Shown here piece by piece: positions 11,692 through 24,110 of a stretch of 64,000 nt of DNA. Source of the stretch: Perca fluviatilis (taxonomy: Eukaryota > Chordata > Actinopteri > Perciformes > Percidae); NCBI RefSeq assembly GCF_010015445.1, contig NC_053126.1, positions 20,076,669 through 20,140,668 on the forward strand. Direction: 5' to 3'. The position numbers and the translations under genes are program-made. The notes under the pieces were generated by a model, which had not been told where the DNA came from, made no database searches, and was given only the letters and a program-made list of their open reading frames with translations. Positions within the stretch are counted from its first letter, which is position 1; the number at the start of each line of letters is the position of its first letter.

Positions 11692-14384
11692 CAAGAAATT
11701 TTGACAGTGTGCCTTTTAGCATGTATAAAGCCAACACCTATTTTCACATGTAAATCAGTAAACTATGTGTTTATTTCAACCAACACTAAAGTTGTGATGG
11801 TTGCAAAAGTGTAGTGAAGATGAAAAACGGCATTTCATAGTTTGTTTGGTTTCTGTTGACTTTGAATGAAGTGTGTTTTCCGATGCTAAAATGACTGTAA
11901 CTATTGCTAAACCAACCAGACTCCATTTAAAAAACAGTACTTTTAGTGTTTATAGAGCCAACATATTTTCACATGTAAATCGGTAAACTATTTGTTTATT
12001 TGAACCAAAACTAGAGTTGTGATGGTTGGAAAAGTGTAGAGAAGACTGTTAGGTTGTAAAAAGTTAAACCGTTGGTGATGTCTGATAAAAATATACCTTT
12101 AGTTAAATGAACACTATAGCTAGAAAAAAAACACTGAATCAATTCCGATTGCATCACACCATACCTAATCAGCATTTGACTGCCTCACCCCAAACCTAGC
12201 TTCTAAAGAATTAATCAGGTCATATCTGTCATTTAGCATACTGGAGGAGACTCATTGTCCCCTCAGGAAAGGTAACTGTTGTCTCTGCTTTTTGGGGAGC
12301 CATCCCCTGTTGGGCCAGACTTGATTAGAACAAAGGAAATGCATATCTCTTTATATATCATATATATATATCAATTTTTTGTCTAGTAATTTGAATGTTG
12401 AGCTTTATCTGAAGATTTAGGATTGGTATCTAAGATTCGACAGGAGACCTTGTATGAACTTTACTCTACCCTCAGAAGACACCTCTTTGGAAACATCTGG
12501 GATGCATTATCAATGGCCTTCCGAGATAGAGCCAGTTGGCTTGTAGCCATTGGTCAAAGTATTGTTTCCTCCCCCATCTATGTTATAGAATATATAACAT
12601 GTTCAAACAAAGAAAGCCACAGGACCACTGGAGAATTGGGAAAACAGGTCCTCTCCGAGCTCTGCAGAGCTTGTACATGATGCTGAATTCCTTTGATGTA
12701 AATAAACCTTTATAATCAAGAAACAGTGTCGGCGGATTCCTCTCCACATAGCATTACAGCATCGCTACCAATTACACCACATTGCAATTGAAAGGGGAGG
12801 CAAAGAACATACACACTGCTGGGTGTTAGATTTTTTTAAAGTGGCTTTTTTGTTCTAAAAAGCCTTTTAAAATGTCAATGACGTCATACACATATACGGC
12901 CAGAGATACTGTTTTACGGCAAGCTCTGAGTCACTTCCTTTTCTCTCTCGAGGCATCGACAACACAGCTGACAGGTAAGGCTCTCCCTGTCATTACACAT
13001 GCTAGAAAGAGGTTTGCTAATGTTTTAAAGACCATGCCGAAATATTCACTCTGACATTCTGGTTCCGCTTCGTATGCCGTCAAGCAGGATCTCCGATCGC
13101 AATCAGTCCTTCACTGACCAATCAGCATTCATTAGCAGAATGCTAGCGTGTTATGGGCAACAACGACTCACCCTGTAAGAAATCAAAAGGACATAAGTAC
13201 TGGTTCATTCAACTTTCGACCTATAATCCATTTTGAACTTGCAAAAACTACAATCAAATCTGAGGTTTCTCAACAACAATCAGGCGAAAGAGACACATTT
13301 AGCCATGTAGCTCCATAGAGTCCCATTCATTGTAAACTGGACCGCGATCACCCCAAGTGGAACTCGGGTGGAACTGCAAACAAATTCGGTACAATGGGGC
13401 TGAATAGGGAGTGGAACGGCTTTCCGTAGAACGGCTTTGCTCATACACACATACACACACTAGCAACACCATCCACACTTATGCATAACATGTTTTTCCA
13501 ACTCCCTTCAAACACGAAAACCGTGATCACCCAAATATGAATCATAGATCATTCTACCCAATTATTAATAATACATTCTGGTGTTTGTCAATTGTCCTGT
13601 CCAGTCCCGTCTTGTCAGTTCTGTTATTGCCCCATCTCACTTCCTTCTTTTGTTCTGTTTGTCACCTTGTCGCATTTTATGTGTTATGAGTTACACTTTG
13701 TACATGGTGCTTTAAATCCCCCCTGCCCGTTAATGCACTGAATGTAATTCTAAATCTGAATGTAACATACTGGGTATATAAAAAATATCGCTCTATAATA
13801 AAAATAAAGTTGTCCTCCGAAGAGGACAAAAAAAAAGAAAGGTCAACCTCCCTAGAAATCCTTTCCATAATGGCTTCAGACACTTGATATGAATTCAATT
13901 TTGTTTAAAGATAAAACATGTTTTGCGGTTATTTCAGGATGTCATAAAGAAAAACTACACTACACACAATCCTAAGCGTAACAGCAACGTCTCTGATTGG
14001 TGGAGATCTGTGTGTGTGTGCGTGTGAGAATGTGTGTGAGAATGTATGGTTGTTTGTGTGTGTGTGTGTCTGTGTGTGTGAAAAGAGTACAGACAGCTCC
14101 CCCTCCTCACCAGCATGAGTTCCACCAATCAGAGGCATCCCTGTGGGATTGTGGGATTGTTCAGGATTGTGGGTAATGAAGTACTTATCCAAGACATCGT
14201 GAATAAAAGACATTCATCTCAAAACAAGGTTGGTTCCTTAGTAGTTTGAAAACCCCTGTGCTAGAGTCTCGTCTCAATGAAAACAGCTGTTGGTGTTGAG
14301 GCTTGAAGTCCTTTAGGAGTCAGACAATTGGTCAGTTAGTCCATCATGACATCATGTTAGCTGACAAATAACACTTCTTCTCCT
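11692..14384. other. Unclassified repeat-rich stretch
   Basis: A ~225 bp direct duplication is visible: a segment with ATTTTCACATGTAAATCAGT and GTTGTGATGGTTG near 11735-11830 recurs near 11960-12050. An 85-codon open frame at 12423-12680 is unrecognised and is followed by AATAAACCTTTATAATC. A GT-rich microsatellite lies at about 14010-14080. The block at 13070-13440 has the look of an old non-autonomous transposon, without ends I can define. Confidence 0.4.
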
Positions 14385-15180
14385 TCCTTCCTCTCCTACT
14401 CCTCTCATCATCACAAGAGAGATAAAAGTCTGGCAAACGCATTGATGTGGTTTTATGTTTTCTTGTCCTCTCCTTTTCTTCTCCTCCTCCTGTGGAAGTA
14501 CGTGTTGCTAAAGTGATTTGACAATGGTTGAGTAAAGGCCATCGTCACCACAGGTATATAGTTAATATCATTAGTAACAGCTGATCTGAGCTACCTTTAC
14601 TCTGCTGTTTGACATGTCCTGTAAAGAGAGGACAACACGGCCTACAGCAAAGAGTCTCCATGACAGGACGTGTGTTCTATATCTATGGAGGTGTGTGTGT
14701 CAGAACTTGTTGCTATGGTGATTTCCGCAGTGAAGAATCCAGATATTTCTTTTCATTGTTTTTATCAGCAGTTGGTATCAACAGAGCCAAAAGTTTAAGT
14801 CCGGTGGATTCCATAGTTACATGTCTGCGACCGGCACAAGATTTCCTACATTTTGACCAACCATGATGTATGAAGAGTGAAAACTGTAGGGGAGAGAGCA
14901 ATTTGTTCAGAAAAAAATTGAGAGAATCGTACTGCAGCTCCATTTTTTTTTTCATTGTTTCTATCGGCAGTTGGTATGAAGAGAGCCAAAAGTTTATGTC
15001 CGGTGGATTCCATAGTTACATGTCTGCGACCGGCACAAGATTTCCTACATTTTGACCAACCATGATGTATGAAGAGTGAAAACTGTAGGGGAGAGAGCAA
15101 TTTTTTTGGAAAAAATTGGAGAATCGTACTGCAGCTCTCCACTCTGACCTCCACTCTAACTCTCAACATTCCGAACACAT
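14385..15180. repeat. Partial third copy of the tandem-unit sequence
   Basis: Sequence at 14400-14450 and 14600-14945 matches parts of 3940-5270, and the 14755-14945 block is repeated again at 14956-15150 with a period near 203 bp. The mirrored open frames on the minus strand (14713-14955 and 14846-15190) recur with the repeat, so they are not treated as genes. Confidence 0.65.
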
Positions 15181-15479
15181 ACACACACATTGGAAAATCT
15201 GAAATTGTCTGAAAACTTGACGATACATAAAATGTGATTTGGTAGAAACCTGCTTGATATCAGTTTTCCTTGATTACTTTGCAGTCAACTCAAACTCCAC
15301 ATTTTTCAAAACAGTTAACACACAGGCCGAAACAGTGGTACTCATGGTCGAAATGACACATTTTGTTTACAAAAGGCTCTAACTGTGCCAAAACATTTAA
15401 AATATGCAACAAAAGCAAATTTTGCCATCAAACAACACAACTTGCAAACAAGTGTATGATCTCTTCCAATCAACCATTA

Positions 15480-18400
15480 CAGTTTTTCTCAATTGCTTAA
15501 ACACATTTGCCCACTCTGACATCACATTTTCAAAACAGTTAACACACAGGATAAAACTTAAGCTCAATGGCCAAAATGACTAATTTTGTTAGCAAAATGC
15601 TCTAACACTCACAAAACATTAAAAGCATGCAACATAAGCAAATATTTCCATCGAACACCATAACTTGTGGTCAAATTAATTTATTCTTTCAATCAATCAT
15701 TACACAATGAACAAAATACAGCCATCAATATGAAATATGACACTTTACAAACTCAAATGGATACTGAAAAAAAAAAGAAAAAAGCTACCAAAGGAAACTT
15801 ATGGGTGGAAATACCTTTTAAAAAAAAAGATATATTTTATCTTTCACATTTAGTCCATTCGTTCTTGACGATTATGCCACAGGTTCTCATCAACATCGCA
15901 TTGAATGTTTTCCCTTGCAATGCACCGAGGGAAATACCTCCTTGCATGGCGCATCCATCCCTGGCAGTCCTCTGCACCTATTGCCAGGCAACCGGCATTC
16001 ATTGCCTCCAGGAGGGGCATCTGCTCATATGGCCGGTGATCATACACCTTCCACCTCCAAGCAGAGAAGAACTCCTCGATTGGGTTCAGAAAAGGGGAGT
16101 ATGCAGGAAGGAATTGCATCATAATATGAGGCTGTGCTGCAAACCATTCGTTCACAAGGCGAGAGTGATGGAAAGCCACATTGTCCCAAATTATGACATA
16201 CAGAGTCATGCCTGGCCTCAACAGCCCTCTCTCTTCGGGTGGAATCAGTATTTCTTTCAATGAATCAGGAAATGTGATGAGGCGTTCTGTATTGTATGGG
16301 CCAATGGTTAGTATGTGGCAAAGGACCCCATCATTGGAGATGGCAGCACACATGGTGATATTGGCACCCCTCTGACCTGGCACTGTGACAGTGGCCCTCT
16401 GCCCAATGATGTTCCTCCCGCGTCTCCTCACTTTAAAGAGGTTGAATGTTACTGTTACTGTTCATCCACAAAAATGAATTTGTGATGTGCCCCTTCAGCT
16501 TCAAGCTCCATTATTCTCTAAGAAAAAGAGCAAATTCATAAAGCAAATTACAGTATTCCAGTCGCATGTAACTATGGTAAACAAGGTATTACAATAACAA
16601 AATCTGTGCCTGCACATACTGGAATCGTGCCTCCTTTACGATGTCAGAGTTTGTTTGAAATGGAACTCGGTACAGCTGCTTCATTCTGACATGGTGTCGT
16701 TTAAGGACTCGATCTATAGTTGCCAAACTCACACTGTTTATATTTCTAAATGCTCCCTGATCTGCAATTACTGCTGCCTGGATTTCACGCAGTCTGATTG
16801 CATTGCCCTGTCCGACAGACTTTCAACTCACACCTCCGGCGGAGCTTTTCGTGCATCCCTGTGGAGGCTGGGGGCATTGAACCCGAGTGGACAATGTTCA
16901 AAGTTTCCATTGCTGAAGCTGCGGCGAGGAGCTGTGGTCTTAGGGTCTTAGGTGCCTCAAGGGGCGGTAACCCACAAACACCATGGTGGACACCGGTGGT
17001 CAGGGAAGCCGTCCGACTGAAGAAGGAGTCTTTCCGGGATATGTTATCCCAGAGGACTCCGGAGGCAGTTGCAAGGTACCGCAACTGCCGTGAAAGAGGC
17101 AAAGCAGCGGGTGTGGGAGAAGTTTGGAGAAGACATGGAGAAGGACTTTCGGTCGGCACCAAAGTGCTTCTGGAAAACTGTTCGCCACCTCAGGAGGGGG
17201 AAGCGGGGAACCATCCAAGCTGTGTACAGTAAGAAGGGGACACTGTTGACCTCAACTGAGGAGGTAATAGGGCAGTGGAAGGAGCACTTTGAGGAACTCC
17301 TGAATCCAACTAATACGCCCTCTATGTTAGAGGCAGAGCTGGAGGATGACGGGGGATTGTCGTCGATTTCCAAGGCGGAAGTCACTGATGTAGTCAAACA
17401 ACTCCACAGTGGCAAAGCCCCGGGGATTGTTGAGATCCGTCCAGAAATGCTCAAGGCTCTGGGTGTGGAGGGGCTGTCCTGGTTGACACGTCTCTTCAAC
17501 ATTGCGTGGAAGTCTGGAACAGTGCCAAAGGAGTGGCAGACTGGGGTGGTGGTTCCCCTTTTTAAAAAGGGGGACCAGAGGGTGTGTGCCAATTACAGGG
17601 GTATCACACTTCTCAGCCTCCCTGGTAAAGTTTACTCCAAGGTGCTGGAAAGGAGGGTTCGGCTGATAGTCGAACCTCGGGTTGAAGAGGAACAATGCAG
17701 ATTCCATCCTGGTCGTGGAACAACGGACCAGCTCTTTACTCTCGCAAGGATCCTGGAGGGAGCCTGGGAGTATGCCCAACCAGTCTACATGTGTTTTGTG
17801 GATCTGGAGAAGGCGTATGACCGGGTCCCCGGGAGATACTGTGGGAGGTGCTGCGGGAGTATGGGGTGAGGGGGTCTCTTCTCAGGGCCATCCAATCTCT
17901 GTACGACCAAAGTGAGAGCTGTGTCCGGGTTCTCGGCAGTAAGTCGGACTCGTTTCAGGTGAGGGTTGGCCTCTGCCAGGGCTGCGCTTTGTCACCAATC
18001 CTGTTTGTAATATTTATGGACAGGATATCAAGGCATAGTCGGGGTGGGGAGGGGTTGCAGTTCGGTGGGCTGGGGATCTCATCGCTGCTCTTTGCAGATG
18101 ACGTGGTCCTGATGGCATCATCGGCCTGTGACCTTCAGCACTCACTGGATCGGTTCGCAGCAAAGTGTGAAGCGGCTGGGATGAGGATCAGCACCTCTAA
18201 ATCTGAGGCCATGGTTCTCAGCAGGAAACCGATGGAATGCCTTCTCCAGGTAGGGAATGAGTCCTTACCCCAAGTGAAGGAGTTCAAGTACCTTGGGGTT
18301 TTGTTCGCGAGTGAGGGGACAATGGAGCGGGAGATTGGTCGGAGAATCGGCGCAGCGGGTGCGGTATTACATTCAATCTATCGCACCGTTAGCGGAAAAG

Positions 18401-19773
18401 AGAGCTGAGCCAGAAGGCAAAGCTCTTGATCTACCGGTCAGTTTTCGTTCCTACCCTCACCTATGGTCATGAAGGCTGGGTCATGACCGAAAGAATGAGA
18501 TCCAGGGTACAAGCGGCCAAAATGGGTTTCCTCAGGAGGGTGGCTGGCGTCTCCCTTAGAGATGGGGTGAGAAGCTCAGTCATCCGTGAGGAGCTCGGAG
18601 TAGAGCCGCTGCTCCTTTGCGTTGAAAGGAGCCAGTTGAGGTGGTTCGGGCATCTGGTAAGGATGCCCCCTGGGCGCCTCCCTAGGGAGGTGTTCCAGGC
18701 ACGTCCAGCTGGGAGGAGGCCTCGGGGAAGACCCAGGACTAGGTGGAGGGATTATATCTCCAACCTGGCCTGGGAACGCCTTGGGATCCCCCAGTCAGAG
18801 CTGGTTAATGTGGCTCGGGAAAGGGAAGTTTGGGGTCCCCTGCTGGAGCTGCTCCCCCCGCGACCCGACACCGAATAAGTGGAAGAAGATGGATGGATGG
18901 ATGAATGATTGCATTGTTTGCCACTACCATATCTACAATGGCAGACTCCTGTTCAATACTAAATATCTTTCCTCTGCCACCAGTGTGTGGTAATGTGTGG
19001 ATCCTATAAAGTAAAAGCAAAAAGCATGTCAAAATTGACATTACTGTATGACGGTCACATAAATGGGATTGATAAAACATCTGCATTACTGTAGACACAG
19101 TTTGTTCTGCTAACAGGGCAATACAGTAAAGCTGAAATACACAGTGGTATACATTACAGTAACACTGTGAATTACCTGTTCTCATTCCGAAAAAGCCTGA
19201 CAATAGATGCCACAGTGCTCCGAGTCAGAATGGGCTGGACCCTTTGTCCAGCCTCTCTAAAGGACAAGCCATGATTGATGACATGGTCAATAATTGGTAC
19301 ATAATTGTTTGTGTAATTGTCCTCTTGCTGCTGCAGCTCCTCCACCACGCATACGGGCTCCTCTTCCTCTGGCCCCTCTTCCATGGCCTCTTACTCTATG
19401 GCCTCTTTGATCCATGCTTGCAAATAGCAACACAGAGGTGGCATCTCTTATAGATGGATGAGGACTGATTGCTGATTGAAGAGTTGTGCAAATGACACAC
19501 AGGTGCATAGAGTTTTATAATTATGCAAGTACTTTCTATCAGCTGTGAATAGATGTTTTCCTTTTGTTCAACACAGTGAATCCAATAGAGTTTGGGGTCT
19601 TTCAATGAGATCTGTGGTAACTGTTTTAACAAAGGGTGTGAAAAATGTGTGAAACAAATGAAAAAGTGTTAAAACATTTGCAAGAGAAAACTTCTGCTGT
19701 GCTAATAATGTGATGATGAAGATAAAGCAGATCCCAGTTTCATTTAGTGTGTTTTAGCAAATGAGAAAAACTG
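15480..19773 (-). mobile_element. IS630-like DDE transposon, interrupted by a LINE
   Basis: The ends read CAGTTTTTCTCAATTGC and GCAAATGAGAAAAACTG, flanked by TA. The minus strand carries a transposase in pieces. The N-terminal helix-turn-helix (GLSFREAGQRVQP) is at 19384-19172, and a GGRGKIFSIEQESAIV segment is at about 19030-18915. After the LINE it continues with RLREIQAAVIADQ at about 16794-16620, then a ~100 bp interruption that may be an intron. The catalytic part follows at 16431-15850, with IIWDN and NPIEEF as probable DDE motifs (about 35 residues between D and E). Stops and an insertion near 16450 show it is inactive. A ~220 bp duplicate of the left end lies just outside at about 15263-15478. 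Confidence 0.8.
16806..18905 (+). mobile_element. Rex3/RTE-like LINE, 5'-truncated, with reverse transcriptase
   Basis: The translation runs in several frames. An endonuclease/linker part is at about 16890-17095. The reverse transcriptase spans 17069-18408, with GKAPGIVEIRPEML, VPLFKKGDQR, RGTTDQLFTLARIL, GLCQGCALSPILF and the catalytic FADDVVLMAS. The C-terminal region with SQLRWFGHLVRMP and RPRTRWRDYI ends at 18878. At least three frameshifts make it inactive. A GATG-repeat tail follows the stop, as described for Rex3 elements of the RTE clade. An 11 bp direct repeat, TGATTGCATTG, flanks the insert at 16795-16805 and 18906-18916. Removing one repeat and the LINE rejoins the transposase it interrupts. 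Confidence 0.85.
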
Positions 19774-20640
19774 TAAGTAATGATTATTCTATTTTTTATA
19801 TATTGTGATGCCTGTTGTATTTGAATAGATATATAATTTGCACTGACGCTATCTTGCACTATGATGCCATTGCACCACACTGCTCCTTTAAACATGCTAC
19901 AACCAAACTTTACTGTAAGGGCACACTATTTATATCTTTCTTTGTATTTATGTAGTATGTGTGCTTGGATGTCATATGTCATATGTCTGTGTGCCTATGT
20001 GGATGTATGTTGTGTATAAGCTATTGGACACCTTAATTTCCTTCGGGATAAATAAAGTATCTCTATCTATCCATCTCTTTTGTAGCCTATTTCTGTACGT
20101 AGCTTTCATGCCAGTGCCATTTGTTGTCAAATTTGCCTTCTTGCAAAGAATTGGATCCAGAATCAGAAATGCTTTGATGCAAATTTTATTGATTCCATTG
20201 ATTCTTATTTTCAAACTGTGGCTAAAAACTGAAATACTGTAAATATTACACAAAACACATGTAAACCAAAATGAAATCTATAACAGTATAAGAAATTAAG
20301 AAAATAAAAATAAAATCTATTACAGTAAAGTATAAACATCTATTACTGTAGAGTATAAGAATTAGCCACTATTGATACTCAGTCTCTTCAGTCTTGACGA
20401 TGGGGCCCACATAGCCTAACCCTGCAGACTGATTGCTAATTGAAGATTTCTTTCCACTCTGTCAGTTGGGCCCTGCCCTCTGAGTCTGAACATTCTATCC
20501 CATACACACCAATGTAAAAATGGCAGAAAGGCATTTGTTTTAAGCCTCAAAGAAGACTGAATATTTTAAAAAGTACTAATGGGATTTAAAGTTGACCAAC
20601 ACTGAATGTATGAAAGATGTGGAACGTTTTAAAGTTTGAA
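19774..20640. other. Intergenic repeat remnants, including a LINE-like 3' tail
   Basis: Around 20020-20080 the sequence CCTTCGGGATAAATAAAGTATC followed by TCTATC-type repeats resembles the 3' end of fish LINEs. No coding region is supported in the rest. Confidence 0.4.
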
Positions 20641-22440
20641 TGGAGTTTCTCTGTGAATAACTTTTGCTGATGAGAATGGGTCAAATTCGGGACGAGACCG
20701 GGGGGGGGGGATTGATTGGAATTATTAATTATTTTTATTCAGGAATTCAACTGACTGTCATGTCTGCTCTTACATCAGCAACATCCAATCCAATCACTCC
20801 TTCTCGTGACTGCCTGCACTTAAAATGAATTTCAAAACGCCGCACCAAAATTATTTATTATTTTTATTCAGAAACTCAACTGTCTTGTCTTGTAAACCCG
20901 AAAATACAAATAAAAAATCATTAAAATCATGAACTCAAGTGGTGACGGGAGCTGCAGCTGCAGGACGACTCAATTAAAAACCACCATGGACAGTTTTTAA
21001 TGTTCAATCGGACTATAACTATACTAGAGAGTCTGCTCTTGAGACTTTTCTCTAATTTTCGGGACAATTAGGCCAGGATTCGGGATTCGGGACAACTGCT
21101 TGGATTTCGGGACTGTCCTGAATTTTTTGGGAAGTCTGGTCACCCTAGATTGAATGCAAAACTGATTTTACCTTGTCATAGTTGAATAACGACAGTTCAG
21201 TGGGTAAATAGGACATACATAGAAGCTCAAACTCCCATTGACACCCCTTTACTATGAAAATCTCATATTTTGAAACTGCCGCTGAAAACGGGCGAATCTC
21301 AACAAAGCTGGAAGCTTACGTAAGCATCCCAAGACCTGTACCTTTGTCACGCCCATGGATGTATTAAGAGAACGGTCACGACCCAACATTTACATAGGCT
21401 ACACAACTGACCTGAGATCAGGTAGTCTTCTGAATCTAAGTCACGCAGATCTCTGCTATTCCATTACAAAATTCACTTCTGAAACTTTTTCATGCGAGAA
21501 ATCAACCATGTAAAGCTCAAATATGGGCCGTTTTCCGAAAATTGATGGCTAATTGCAAATTTTGTCCGACTGTGTGTTGGAGTTCAGCGGCCGGTGCTGC
21601 CTGGGTTGCTACATCGCCGCCCTGCCTGTCCTCCGTCACAGACCCCGGCCTGCTGTGAGCTTGATTGAGCTCTGTCACGGCCGGCAGCCCGGTGCTCAAT
21701 ACCCGCGCAAACTCACCCTTTTCTGGGTGACTGGACTACCAAACGCCGCTACCCTGACAGAGCTCCAGGGCCTGCAGCTCGCTGTTCTGTTCTCCCTCCC
21801 CTCTTCATGCTAAATGGCCGGCCGGTGAGTGACTGAGAGCGGCTGCAATCTCTTACCGCAGGTTCCAGTTAATCTTATAATGGATATGTGTGTTGAGTTA
21901 TTTAAACAAACAATCGGGGAAATAAACACCTCTTGTCCTCGAGTCTCATAGATAGAACCGCAGTGAGCTGGAGTCCATCAATGAGAGCTAGCTAGCCTCC
22001 TCCTAACGAGACAACAAGTGTTAGCTAAGCTTTGTAGGACCTTGGGGAACCTGTAATATACATGCCGTGACGAAATTCAAACTGTAAATATACTATAGTT
22101 ATGCCGAAAGTGTAGCTAGCTAGCCGCAATCATTTCCCATTGTATTCAATGGGACACATAGCTAGCTAGCTGCTCCTCCTAACAAGACCCCTCAGTTCAT
22201 AAAAATAACTTAAATTCAAATCGGACACAACGGTTAGCTTTGTAAGACCTTGGGGTAGATGTTATATAAGTGGCGTGACGAAATTCAAACTGTAAATATA
22301 CTATAGTTATGCCGAAAGTGTAGCTAGCTAGCTAGCTGTGATATTTCCCCATTGTATTGAATGGGACATATAGCTAGCTAGCTGCTCCTCCTAACAAGAC
22401 CCCTCAGTTCATAAAAATACTGTAAATATATTATAGTTAT
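20641..22440. repeat. Non-autonomous DNA-transposon remnants with a ~205 bp tandem duplication
   Basis: The stretch 20670-21155 starts and ends with GGGAC-rich sequence (TTCGGGACGAGACC and TTCGGGACTGTCC) and looks like an old transposon. At about 22070-22180 and 22275-22385, GAAATTCAAACTGTAAATA, AGTGTAGCTAGCTAG and TCCTCCTAACAAGACCCCTC recur in the same order, giving a direct duplication of ~205 bp. The open frame at 21553-21813 is within this repeat and not recognised. Confidence 0.45.
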
Positions 22441-22560
22441 CAACCAATCAGCGCACGTCTGTAATGTGTGTGTATGGCGATTCGCTCAACCAATCGGCGC
22501 GCATTTCTTATGTGTGTGTATGGCGATTCGCTCAACCAATCAGCGTGCAGCTCATCTAAA
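22441..22560. repeat. 47 bp tandem repeat containing CCAAT motifs
   Basis: CAACCAATCAGCGCACG, CAACCAATCGGCGCGCA and CAACCAATCAGCGTGCA start at about 22450, 22497 and 22544. The first two are each followed by ATGTGTGTGTATGGCGATTC. Each unit has a CCAAT box of the form bound by NF-Y. It lies within the repeat block, so a regulatory role is speculative. Confidence 0.7.
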
Positions 22561-22977
22561 TATTCATGAGCATACCATATTTGGAAGAAAAGCTCTTGTT
22601 ACAAATAGGGCCAAAACACAGGGATGAATAAGGGCCAATAAAATATCAACCAGGCCATTTTCAGCCCAACCAGTTACATACCCCATTAGGATACCATACG
22701 GAACCATGTGAAATACCCTATATAATCATTCTATCACCCTTTAAAAAATGTGTGTAATCTGTTGTTGAAGAGTTTTTCTAGAATTTTGGAGAATTGTGGA
22801 AGTATAGAGACAGGTCTGTATTATGTGAAGTGGAGTTTGCTCCTATGTTTATACATACTTTAGCTATTTTCATTTTATTTGGAAATAAACATGTTTGAAA
22901 TGATAACTTACATACGTATGTTAATGGCTTTGATATCCCCTCAATAACCTTTTTCACTATTGTCATATCAATTTCAT

Positions 22978-24110
22978 TGGTCCACCAATCTTCTTTCCTC
23001 TGTCTCTCGCTCTTTTTCTCATGTGTTCACACAAACTCACAATCCTACTTTCCACCATTGTCCCAAAGCTAGAGCTCCATGCCTCCACCCAGTCAGTGAC
23101 TCCTAATGCCCCTCCAAACTCCTACCTATACATACAAGCTTATTTTATTCTAATGTCAAACTTTGCCAGGTGTACTGACACATGTCCCCTCACCAAATCA
23201 AAAGGGAGTGTTTGTATATTTGTTCCTTGACTGTGTGCAGATCTGATGACACCAGTGAGCAGCTGGGCCTCCCATGTTGAATGTTTGACTTGTTTGCGAT
23301 AGTACACCGTCATTTAGGACATGATTTTATGACGAGTGACGATAATATGCAAAAATCATGTACCGTACCATCTGGGTTTTGCATATTTTCAGACGTCAAG
23401 GATGGCTTGCAAATGTTTGATGTCAAAATCAATCTTTCAGTCTGTGCACACATCTAGATCTGAAAGAGTCTCTTCCTGAACTAGAAACAAAAGACAAACT
23501 TGTATCTGTCGTACCAGCATGTTCTGGATGATGCATGTTTTCTCAACCAAATTAAAAGATGGAAATAATTGTTTGTTATAGTCCTACGTTTACCTCTTTG
23601 GACCTCTGAAAATCTTACAATCTGAATGCTTACAACCCATGACATCTCTATCTACCTTAAATCTAAAATAAAGACATTATGTGACAGTAAAGCCTCTGAT
23701 TCCAGGAGCACTGGGACCTCTGAGCCACCTGATGGAATCATTTTCTTCAGCTGTGGGCCCCTTAATGGCCATCACCTAACTTGCAATGTCTGTGATTGGT
23801 GAATGGCTTCAAGGGGAGGTGTGATAGAAGACAAGGGAACACAAGTAGTGAGAAGTAGTTTATTGCAGCTCTCTCTCTGGCTCTTGAACAAGGCTGCTCA
23901 ACACTCTACTGCTGTCCCATGTAGTTGACTGCCCCCTGGTGGTATATTCTACAGGGCTTCCTTTATTGGGGACCAGATACCAGTTGCCAATGCTGCCTGC
24001 ATTCAGCAACACCTTAACCAGCTAGTGTTCCTTTTCGAGTGACAAGCTTTGTGTCAGTTAAGTCTTCTTAGCACTACAAGTTCAGTGTTAGATGCACAAG
24101 ACTGCTATAT
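22978..24110 (-). promoter_or_regulatory. Distal 5' flank of sialyltransferase copy B, paralogous to the copy A flank
   Basis: This stretch aligns in order with copy A upstream sequence. 22980-23175 pairs with 36690-37110 (shared CACAATCCTACTTTCC). 23222-23300 pairs with 37860-37945 (GCTGGGCCTCCCATGTTGAA against GCTGGGCCTCTCATGTTGAA). 23395-23500 pairs with 38030-38145 (CAATCTTTCAGTC). 23690-23860 pairs with 43910-44060 (GAGCCACCTGATGGAATCAT). Positions 22978 and 2462 are adjacent in the copy A arrangement, so the intervening 20.5 kb is an insertion block. No coding region is seen. Confidence 0.75.

Noticed and set aside
14713..15190. Recurring minus-strand frames with CAGRRHVTMES
   Set aside because: They recur with the tandem repeat, drift at their ends and have no matching family that I know; repeat by-products are more likely than genes.
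22072..22440. CRISPR-like direct repeats
   Set aside because: The repeats are a two-copy tandem duplication in eukaryotic repeat DNA, with no regular spacers or cas genes.
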